DNA of 64,000 nt, from assembly GCA_018644725.1 (NCBI GenBank), contig JABGPZ010000060.1:21974-85973 (forward strand). Direction: 5' to 3'. Numbering within the stretch: the stretch's first letter is position 1; every line of letters begins with the position of its first letter. The notes beneath the pieces were generated by a model. That model searched no databases, was not told where the DNA came from, and saw only the letters and a list, made by a program, of their open reading frames with translations. Positions 55,522 to 64,000 of the stretch are shown here, in pieces. A program made the translations under genes and the position numbers. This stretch comes from Phycisphaerales bacterium. GTDB taxonomy: Bacteria > Planctomycetota > Phycisphaerae > SM23-33.

Positions 55522-56505
55522 TTATTTTTGGAAGTAGCGCTTGAGTATGGCCTGGTCGCGGGGTGTTCGATTGGAGCGGGCGGCGGGGGTCAATGCTGCT
55601 CGCCGGGCGCGTTGCCAGGCCTGGTCAAACGGAAAACTCCCCGCAGTGTCGGGCGCAGATTGAGCCCCGGCGGCGGGTGCGGCGGGGGGCGAATAGACGC
55701 GAAGGGTTCCGCTGGCGGTGGAGGCTTCTGACGCCTGTTCGCGGGCGGGAGTATTTGGTTTGGCGGCGGACAGAGAGTCCATGCCGGCGATCTGGAGCGC
55801 TTCGGGGAGGATTTCGCGCGGAGACAGGCCGTGTTGTTTCATCGTTTCCAGAAGGGCGCGGTAGGCCGCTTCGTCGCGGAGTTCGACGGACTTCGCCAGT
55901 GCGCGCAGGTCGCGGCGGAGTTGGGCATCGTGGGTGGTGGTTGCGGCGGCGAGCGCGGTGTCGAGTTTGTTCGCGAGGGCGACTCGTCGTGCGTGGGTCA
56001 TGGCCGAGAGGCGTTCGATGGTTCGTCCGGCGGCATCGGCTGGGGGGGCACTCGTGAGCATCAGTGCTGCGGCGGCAAGGCCCATCGCGCACACGGCGGC
56101 AATCACAAAGGCAGGCAGGGCGGGCGAACGGGGCGGCGTGGCGGTGATCTGGGCGAGGGCGCGCGCGAACAGAACGTCATCCATGGCCGAGGACGCGGGC
56201 GCGTTGAGCCGTTCGAGTCCGCTGGCGAGAAGGTTGTCGTTGTGTGGAGCCTGTCGGTCGCCAAGGTGCGCGGCGGTGGCGAGTGTTGGTCGTCGCCAGA
56301 GGAGTACGCTCAGGACGGCCCCTGCACACAGGGCTGCGGCGGCCAAGGGGAAATCGGTTCGGGGGAGACTTTTCGTCGCGACGAGGGCCGCCGCCAGCAC
56401 ACTGCCCAGGGCTGCGCTCGCGAGGGCGATACGCACAAGGCGAACGCCCAACAGTCTGCGCCGGGCGCGAGTGAGACGCTTGCGAAATGCCTGGGTGTCG
56501 CTCAT
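55522..56505 (-). CDS. Membrane protein of unknown function
   Basis: MSDTQAFRKRLTRARRRLLGVRLVRIALASAALGSVLAAALVA... three hydrophobic segments, then Ala/Pro-rich C-terminus. Confidence 0.6.
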   Translation of the reverse strand: MSDTQAFRKRLTRARRRLLGVRLVRIALASAALGSVLAAALVATKSLPRTDFPLAAAALCAGAVLSVLLWRRPTLATAAHLGDRQAPHNDNLLASGLERLNAPASSAMDDVLFARALAQITATPPRSPALPAFVIAAVCAMGLAAAALMLTSAPPADAAGRTIERLSAMTHARRVALANKLDTALAAATTTHDAQLRRDLRALAKSVELRDEAAYRALLETMKQHGLSPREILPEALQIAGMDSLSAAKPNTPAREQASEASTASGTLRVYSPPAAPAAGAQSAPDTAGSFPFDQAWQRARRAALTPAARSNRTPRDQAILKRYFQK

Positions 56506-56513
56506 GGTGTGGC

Positions 56514-56714
56514 TCAGCCGCCGCCGACGAGGGTGACGATTTCGACCGTGTCGCCATCGACGAGGGTGGTTTCGGCGTGGAGTTTTCGCGTGACGAGGTC
56601 GCGGTTAACTTCGACGGCGACGAGCTTGGGATTCTTGCCGAGCGTTTCGAGCAGGGCAGAGATCGTCATCGGCGCGTCGAAGGTTTCATTGTGTCCATTG
56701 ATCGTGAGGTTCAT
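56514..56714 (-). CDS. thiS: ThiS-like sulfur carrier protein
   Basis: MNLTINGHNETFDAPMTISALLETLGKNPKLVAVEVNRDLVTRKLHAETTLVDGDTVEIVTLVGGG; ~66 aa, C-terminal GG. Confidence 0.88.
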   Translation of the reverse strand: MNLTINGHNETFDAPMTISALLETLGKNPKLVAVEVNRDLVTRKLHAETTLVDGDTVEIVTLVGGG

Positions 56715-56797
56715 GGGCGGAGTATACCACAAGCGCGAGGTTTGCACAAAAAAACCGCCCGAAGAGTCGAGCGGTTTTGGGGTTTGGAATGGGTCGG

Positions 56798-59700
56798 TTA
56801 CGCGTCGATGTGCGTTTGGATGTATTGGTGGATTCGCTTGGCGCACTTGCGGCCGGAGTGGATCGCGGTGGCGACGTACGCGGCCGAGGTCACCACGTCG
56901 CCCGCAGCGAAGATGCCGTCGGTGGTGGTGGCGAACTGTTCGTTGACCAGCAGGCGTCCCGATCCGTCACAGGCGAGGTCGAGTTGCTCGGCGAGGCCCG
57001 CGTCGATGGCCGGCAGGAAGCCCGCCGCGAGAATCGCCAAGTCGGCCGGGAGAGTTGCTTCCGTGTCGGACACGTCTTGGGCGACGGGGCCAGTGGCGGA
57101 GGGGATGTATTTTACGCCGACGATGCGGATTGCCGAAATCGAATCGCCCTGGCCTTCAAACGCGACGGTGCGAGTGCAGGTCTTCATGTCGACGGTCTCG
57201 GGGAGATTGCCGACGGTGGGTGCTTCGGGTCGAATTTCGAGAATCGTTACGCTTTTGGCGCCTTGTTCGAGGGCGGCTTCGGCGCAGTCTTCGCCCGTGA
57301 GGCCGCCGCCGATGACGACGACATGTTTGCCGGCTGCGGGCGCGCTGCCGCGGGCGATTTTGCCTTGGCCGATGGTCAGATCGTGTTGGCGACGCAGGAA
57401 GTCTGTCGCGTAGACGATGCCTTGTTTGTCGCGGCCGGGCAGGTTCAAATCGCGCGGGGCGGGGGTCCCCACGGCGAGACAAATCGCGTCGAAGTCGGCG
57501 CGAAGAGTCTTGCCGGAGACGGTTTGGCCGATGGCGGTGTTGAGGGCAAACTGCGTGCCTTCGGCCTGGAGTTGCTTGATGCGGCGGTCGATGATGTCGC
57601 TGCCGAGGCGGTGTTCGGGGATGCCATAGCGCAACAGGCCGCCGGGTTGGTCGTCTTTCTCGAAGACGGTGACGCGATAGCCCGCGCGGGTGAGCTGTTG
57701 GGCGGCGGCGAGGCCCGCGGGCCCGCTCCCGACGACCGCGATGGTTTGTTCGCGCACGGCCGAGGGTTTTTGCGGCGTGATGTATCCACCGGAGAACGCG
57801 TGGGCGACGATTTCCTGTTCGGTGGTCTGGATCGGCACGGGCATATTTCGCCGGGCGCGCTTGCAGGACTCTTCACAGGGCGCAGGGCAGATTGCAGCGG
57901 TGAATTCGGGGAAGTTGTTCGTCGCGTGGAGTCGTTCGATCGCCGCTTTGTAGTCTCCGTCGGCAGCATGTGCCATCCACACAGGAATGTCGTTGTGCAG
58001 CGGGCAGCCCACGTCGCCGCAGGTCGGCGTGACGCAGTGCATGCACGACGAGCGCGAGAGGCTTTTGAGAATTGTCTGATAGGCCTCGGCCGAATCGTAG
58101 TCAAACGCGTTGACCAGATCGATGTAGCTGTCGCGATAGCGCAGGTTGTATTTGTTGGTGATCCATCCGCGCAGCCAGCGTTGCGAGCGCAGCCAGCGCA
58201 GAAGTTTGCTGCCGACGGGGACCGTCGCGTTCCAGCGTTTGCCGAAGAGTTTCATCTTGCGGTGGAACAGGAACTTGTAGATCATCCGGTCGCCGTTTTG
58301 GGGATTGACGTTGTACTTGCGGCGGTCGCGTGCGATTTTTTCTGGCCCGGTTGCGAGCTCGGCCTTGTAGATTGTATCTTTGATGAGCATCGCGCCAGCG
58401 AGGTGGCGGATGACGGTGGTGGTCGCCGCGAAGCCATATTCGCCGCGGTCGCGGTCATAGGTTTTGCGGACGAGGTCGGCATAGTGCTGGGCATAGGAGA
58501 TCCGGCCCCAGCGCACGCAGTCATAGAGGTGGACGACGAACTGGCGAAGGGCCTGCTCGTCGAGCTCGGCCATGTGCTCGCAGGCGTCGTTGGCGATGGC
58601 GTTGAGGCGATCGCCGATTTTGCGAGGCTTGCCAAAGCGGCGGATGATCCATCGGACGCGGTCTTCGAGCATGTCCCGCCAGGTATCGCGACTGGGCGGG
58701 CCCTGGAAGAGATCCGGCTCGACGACGAGTTTCCGCCCCATGTTGAACGCGTAAAGGTTCTTCTCGAAATCGACGCGGATTGAATCCTGAATCGCGCGCG
58801 CCATCGAATCCATCGACACGGGGATCAGGCCTTGCTGGAACGCGTAGCCCATCATCATGATGTTCGCGTAGAGCTTGCTACCGAGATAGGATTCGCAGAT
58901 TCGGCTGATGTTGCGCGCGAGGAATTCTTCGCTGCGGGTGTGGGCCTGGATGAGTTCGACGAGCTGGTCGGGGTCGTAGTCTTCGCGCCCCATGAGCCCG
59001 CCGATGGTGGCGATTTTGTCGGTGTTGATCACGGCGGCGGTGCTGTCTTTGCCGATCACGCGGAAGCGGTGCGCGGGCTGGAGCAGTCGGGCGGCCTCGA
59101 GGACGTCCACGCCCAGCAGCAGGTCGGCTTTGCCATAGCTGATGATCGGGGTGAGCGGCTGATGGGTGAGGTTGAACAGCACCTGGGAGACGACGCCGCC
59201 GTTGCGGATCGCCAGACCCTTTTTGTCGAGGAATTCGACTTCATAGCCTTCGTTGTGTCCGGCGCGCACGAGGATGCTCGTCGCGAGGCCAATGCCCATG
59301 CCGCCGACCCCGGTGAGTACCGCTTGCCAGACCTCTCGGCCTTGGCGCTGGCGCGGGTCGGGAATGTCATCCAGACCCAGCTCGGGGACTTTGCTCTTGG
59401 GCGGGTTGTTGCGGAGGACGGTCACCTGTTCGAAGGCGTCGCACGCACCGATGCGCTCGCAGCAACCATCGTTGACACACCAGCTCGCGTCGGTGTCCAT
59501 CTTGCGGCCATAGTCGGTCTCGACGTGGCGCAACCCGGGACAGCCAGTCATCTCGCTACACGCGAGGCAGAACCGACAGATGTCCTGGTTGATGTTCATG
59601 TGGGTCTTCTTGGGGAGGAACCCTTTTTCCTTGCGGATCTCCCGTTCGCTGCGCTTGCGGCGGCGATTCATGGTGATGCCACATTCCTTGTCCGCGATAA

Positions 59701-61501
59701 TCACCTTCACGCCGTCGGCGAGGAAGGTTTCTTCGAGCAGTTCGCGATATTCGTTGCGCCGTTCGGGATTGGCGCGCACGACATCCACCCCGAGCTCGCC
59801 GCCGATGCCGCGGACGATGTCTTCGATGTTCTGTTCGGGCGTGGGATTGCCGAGCAGATCGAAGGCGTTGCCGGGTTGAGGCTGGTGGCCGGTCATGGCC
59901 GTCGTCGAGTTGTCGAGAATGACGAAGGTGATGTCTTGATTGAGGTTCACCGCCTGGGAAATGGCGATCATGCCCGAGTGATAGAACGTCGAGTCGCCCA
60001 TGAAGACGACTTCCTTGTTGGTGAGGAACGGGTCGACACCGCTGGCCGTTCCGCCGCCGAGGCCCATGCCCGAGCAGTCGTGCATCAGGTCCGTGTTGGG
60101 CGGGAAGATGAGCATCGTATAGCAGCCCGTGTCGCCGTGGAACATCAGGTCGACGGGGTCGCGACCTTTGTCGCGCATGTAGCTCGCGTTGCGCAGGCGG
60201 CGCTTGATTTCGAGGCACAGGCTCGCCGTGTCGCGGTGGGGGCAGCCCGGGCAGAAGCTCGCAATGCGGGAGGGGATCGACGCCTGGTCGGTTTCGATGC
60301 GCTGGGTCGCGTCGACGGTGGCAAGGGCCTCGTCGATGATCGCCGGCGCGTTGGACGCGAAGCGCTGGATGAGCGGGCCGAGAAGAGTGATGAGCATCGA
60401 GGGGTGAAGCCCAAGCGAGTGGGGGATGGGCTCGAGGCCCTCGGGGAAGATCTTGCCCCACAGCTCCATTCCAGCCAGTGGCCCGCTGGCCTGGGTGTCG
60501 GCCATGATGATGGCGGCGATTTGTTCTTCCATGAACCCGCGTCGTTCTTCGACGACGACGATGCGTTCACAGTGGTTGGCGAGTTCGCGAATCATCGCCG
60601 GGTCGATGGGATAGCTCAGCCCGAGCTTGGCGATGGGGAATTGACCGAGGCACTTCATGTCGTGCAGCGCCTGGACGAGATAGCCGTGGCCCACGCCCGT
60701 GGCGACAAATCCGATGGGTGCTTTTTGACCCGTCGGAGGCGCGTGTTCGATCCGGTTGATGCCCAGATCTCGCGCGGCGGCCATGGCGCGTGCGTGGCGG
60801 TCAGTGAATGATTTTTCCTGGTTCCAGGTCGAGGGCGGGAGCATGATGCGCCTGCTGCGGTCGATCAGTGCGGTGTCCAGCTCGATCTTGGCGCGGGTGT
60901 TGAGCTTGGGATATTGGTTGGGCTGGCATTCAATCGTGCCGCCGCCGTCGGCGAGGTTGGTCGTGAGGATCAGCCCGGCGAACAGTTCGCTCTGCGCGGA
61001 CAGCTTGAACGCGAGGCCCACGAAGTCTTTGACATCTTGCGGGCTGGACGGTTCGATCACGGGCATGAACAAATGCTTGCAGAGAAAGCGGCTGTCGGCG
61101 GCGACTTGCGTGGAATCGCTCCAGGGGTCATCGCCACAGACGACGATGGCGCCACCTTCGCGATTGGCCCCGGCGAGGTTGCCCATCGCCAGCGCATCGG
61201 AGGCGACGTGGAACCCGACCGATTTCATAACGATCATGGAGCGGACCGGCAGGGCTTGTGAGCCGTTGAGCATCGCGGCCGAGAGTGCTTCATTGTTGTT
61301 GATCGCGCAGCGGATGCCTTTGCGTTTCATCAGATCGTTCAGGCGGGACAGGGAATCAAAATACCCCGCCACCGGGCTACCGGGATACCCCGCGAGCAGG
61401 TGGACGCCGCCTTCGGTCTCCAGTGCGCCTTTGATCAGCGCTTCATTGCCGGTGAAGACCTCCGGCCCGTATTCGGTGCAGAATCTGCGTTCAAAACTCA
61501 T
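56798..61501 (-). CDS. Indolepyruvate ferredoxin oxidoreductase-like fusion (IorA + IorB + GltD-like FAD/NAD(P) domain), ~1567 aa
   Basis: FTGNEALIKGALETEGGVHLLAGYPGSPVAGYFDSL; TPP region HDCSGMGLGGGTASGVDPF...GDSTFYHSGM; INQDICRFCLACSEMTGCPGL; VLTGVGGMGIGLATSILVRAGHNEGYEVEFLDKKGLAIRNGGVVSQV; C-term CMHCVTPTCGDVGCPLHNDIPVWM...VVGSGPAGLAAAQQLTRAGYRVTVFEKDDQPGGLLRYGIPEHRL. Confidence 0.9.
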   Translation of the reverse strand: MSFERRFCTEYGPEVFTGNEALIKGALETEGGVHLLAGYPGSPVAGYFDSLSRLNDLMKRKGIRCAINNNEALSAAMLNGSQALPVRSMIVMKSVGFHVASDALAMGNLAGANREGGAIVVCGDDPWSDSTQVAADSRFLCKHLFMPVIEPSSPQDVKDFVGLAFKLSAQSELFAGLILTTNLADGGGTIECQPNQYPKLNTRAKIELDTALIDRSRRIMLPPSTWNQEKSFTDRHARAMAAARDLGINRIEHAPPTGQKAPIGFVATGVGHGYLVQALHDMKCLGQFPIAKLGLSYPIDPAMIRELANHCERIVVVEERRGFMEEQIAAIIMADTQASGPLAGMELWGKIFPEGLEPIPHSLGLHPSMLITLLGPLIQRFASNAPAIIDEALATVDATQRIETDQASIPSRIASFCPGCPHRDTASLCLEIKRRLRNASYMRDKGRDPVDLMFHGDTGCYTMLIFPPNTDLMHDCSGMGLGGGTASGVDPFLTNKEVVFMGDSTFYHSGMIAISQAVNLNQDITFVILDNSTTAMTGHQPQPGNAFDLLGNPTPEQNIEDIVRGIGGELGVDVVRANPERRNEYRELLEETFLADGVKVIIADKECGITMNRRRKRSEREIRKEKGFLPKKTHMNINQDICRFCLACSEMTGCPGLRHVETDYGRKMDTDASWCVNDGCCERIGACDAFEQVTVLRNNPPKSKVPELGLDDIPDPRQRQGREVWQAVLTGVGGMGIGLATSILVRAGHNEGYEVEFLDKKGLAIRNGGVVSQVLFNLTHQPLTPIISYGKADLLLGVDVLEAARLLQPAHRFRVIGKDSTAAVINTDKIATIGGLMGREDYDPDQLVELIQAHTRSEEFLARNISRICESYLGSKLYANIMMMGYAFQQGLIPVSMDSMARAIQDSIRVDFEKNLYAFNMGRKLVVEPDLFQGPPSRDTWRDMLEDRVRWIIRRFGKPRKIGDRLNAIANDACEHMAELDEQALRQFVVHLYDCVRWGRISYAQHYADLVRKTYDRDRGEYGFAATTTVIRHLAGAMLIKDTIYKAELATGPEKIARDRRKYNVNPQNGDRMIYKFLFHRKMKLFGKRWNATVPVGSKLLRWLRSQRWLRGWITNKYNLRYRDSYIDLVNAFDYDSAEAYQTILKSLSRSSCMHCVTPTCGDVGCPLHNDIPVWMAHAADGDYKAAIERLHATNNFPEFTAAICPAPCEESCKRARRNMPVPIQTTEQEIVAHAFSGGYITPQKPSAVREQTIAVVGSGPAGLAAAQQLTRAGYRVTVFEKDDQPGGLLRYGIPEHRLGSDIIDRRIKQLQAEGTQFALNTAIGQTVSGKTLRADFDAICLAVGTPAPRDLNLPGRDKQGIVYATDFLRRQHDLTIGQGKIARGSAPAAGKHVVVIGGGLTGEDCAEAALEQGAKSVTILEIRPEAPTVGNLPETVDMKTCTRTVAFEGQGDSISAIRIVGVKYIPSATGPVAQDVSDTEATLPADLAILAAGFLPAIDAGLAEQLDLACDGSGRLLVNEQFATTTDGIFAAGDVVTSAAYVATAIHSGRKCAKRIHQYIQTHIDA

Positions 61502-61645
61502 AGTGGGAGCATTATATCCGCCGCCCGACAAAAATACAGCCGGAAAGTACATTTCCTCACCCAAAAATTCCGATTTTCGTACTGCAGCACATTTTCCCAT
61601 TCCTCCAGAAATCGGTGGATTTTGTATGTTAGAAAAAATATTGCA

Positions 61646-61671
61646 CCCCCTGACATCTAGCTGTCAGGGGG
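61646..61671. promoter_or_regulatory. Perfect 10-bp-stem inverted repeat in the divergent ior/rho intergenic region
   Basis: CCCCCTGACA-TCTAGC-TGTCAGGGGG, no adjacent T-tract. Confidence 0.6.
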
Positions 61672-62171
61672 GGTGGTGTATCCTACTGTCATACCAAGGG
61701 ATTGCCGCCAGCGCGGACCGCGCGCACGGGATTGCGAGGGAATTGACAATCGAATATCAAAACAGGCGTTGGCGCGTATTGTTTGCCAGGTCGCGGATCG
61801 GGGTCCCCGCCCCCAGGCCGCGCGTACCCCACTTTTGTCTCGTCAACGTTTCCCTGGCCCTCGGCCGTCGCATGGACCTCCCGTGCGGCGGCTGGTTTTG
61901 TGTTCCGGGCAAGTGCGCGAAAACCCTTTACATTCGGGTGGTTTCGTGTATGATGGGGGAGTGGGAATGAGTCGCATTCCCGGTGGTTGCGCGATTTTGC
62001 GTGGCCTGTTTGATTTCGCCGGATGAATTTGCTCTATGATCCGTCGAAGCCCCGCTGGACAACGAAACAACACGAACCATGGCGCGAGCGAGGATTGCTT
62101 GCTGCTGTTTTGTGGCTGTGCATTCGCACACCGCGCGGGTCGCCAAGTCGACCCGAAGAAAGGATTCCCTC

Positions 62172-63305
<1,134 letters not shown>

Positions 63306-63400
63306 TCGAGCGCGATCCTGACCTCTTGCAAGCAAGAGGATAGGCGCGGCAAGCACGAGGTGGAGTTTGGATGGAGATGCTTTAAGAATTGAAAAAGATT

Positions 63401-63428
63401 GGGCGAACCATTATTTGCCCCTACGAAA
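63401..63428. repeat. Dispersed palindromic repeat copy
   Basis: GGGCGAACCATTATTTGCCCCTACGAAA. Confidence 0.7.
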
Positions 63429-63438
63429 AGAAAACATA

Positions 63439-63472
63439 GAAAAAGCCCGGGCATCGCGCTCGGGCTTTTTTG
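63439..63472. terminator. Terminator hairpin between convergent rho and SUMF1-domain gene
   Basis: AAAAAGCCCGGGC-ATCGC-GCTCGGGCTTTTTT. Confidence 0.85.
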
Positions 63473-63501
63473 TGGGTGTTCGATTTGCGGGTGGTGGTGA
63501 A

Positions 63502-64000
63502 TTATTTCGCCGGGAGGATGATGCGGAAGGAGGTGTTGAACACGGGGTGGAACGGGCGATAGGCGATGCGGAAGCTCGATGTGCATCGCGCGGGTCGGTC
63601 GCGCCAGCTGCCGCCGCGTACGACGTAGCCTTTGGTTCCGCCGAGGAGAGCGTCGCCGCGGGAGTTGGTCCACTCGGCCGCGTTGCCGTGCATGTCATGC
63701 AGGCCCCACGGGTTCGGGGCATACTTCGCCACGTCCACGCTCACCAGCCCGCCATCGTTGAAGCGGTCGTCCTTGAGGAGGAAGTCGTCGCTCGGGCCGG
63801 GGTTCTTGCTCGGCTGGAGCGAGGCCTCGCGGCTGTAGGGGTTGTTGGCGAACTTCTTCAGCGAGACGTCGCCGAGATTGGCGAGTTTGCTGAAGTCGGT
63901 GTTCAAATCACCATACCAGAAGGGTGTCGCAGTTCCGGCGCGGCAGGCGTATTCCCACTGCGTCTCGGTGGGTAGCGTTGCGGCGGTGTTGGTTTTCTTC
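63502..64000 (-). CDS. SUMF1/formylglycine-generating-enzyme-domain protein, N-terminus beyond right window edge
   Basis: Reading frame continues past the track ORF start to the window edge: LPTETQWEYACRAGTATPFWYGDLNTDF...NPWGLHDMHGNAAEWTNSRGDALLGGTKGYVVRGGSWRDRPARCTSSFRIAYRP. Confidence 0.9.
   Translation of the reverse strand, partial: KKTNTAATLPTETQWEYACRAGTATPFWYGDLNTDFSKLANLGDVSLKKFANNPYSREASLQPSKNPGPSDDFLLKDDRFNDGGLVSVDVAKYAPNPWGLHDMHGNAAEWTNSRGDALLGGTKGYVVRGGSWRDRPARCTSSFRIAYRPFHPVFNTSFRIILPAK

Noticed and set aside
56777-60811. 668-aa and 659-aa plus-strand ORFs (56777..58783, 58832..60811)
   Set aside because: Both antisense to the ior fusion, with no domain logic.

Overview
This 64 kb window is GC-rich and densely coded. 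The gene content (many sulfatases, Gfo/Idh/MocA dehydrogenases, DUF1080 proteins, SUMF1 domain, PQQ-like propeller) suggests a Planctomycetes/PVC-type bacterium; that taxonomy is inference. Recognisable housekeeping genes are tRNA-Asp(GTC), tsaE, alr, mutS, an EF-G-like GTPase, dxr, an rseP-like protease, recO, thiS and rho. Accessory content includes a putative 3-keto-sugar catabolic cluster (4.2-12.9 kb), five S1-type sulfatases, a ferredoxin/radical-SAM pair upstream of a three-sulfatase run, a MacB-like ABC cassette, a parallel beta-helix protein and a HlyD-like adaptor. The most striking locus is 27.3-34.9 kb: a ~2349-aa secretin in which I count, by eye, about 21 consecutive N1/NolW-type modules between an N0-like domain and the C-terminal secretin domain. 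It is followed, with overlapping stop/start codons, by a small membrane-anchored or lipoprotein-like protein (possible pilotin). Other notable items: a phage-portal-like gene running off the left edge that is absent from the supplied ORF track; an IorA-IorB-GltD-like fusion; an Nramp-like transporter lacking the metal-binding DPGN and MPH motifs; an EF-G-like protein with a degenerate G4 motif; a 32-bp duplication of the tsaE 3' end; and dispersed GTAGGGGCGAAA palindromes. All family calls come from reading motifs by eye; no searches were run.
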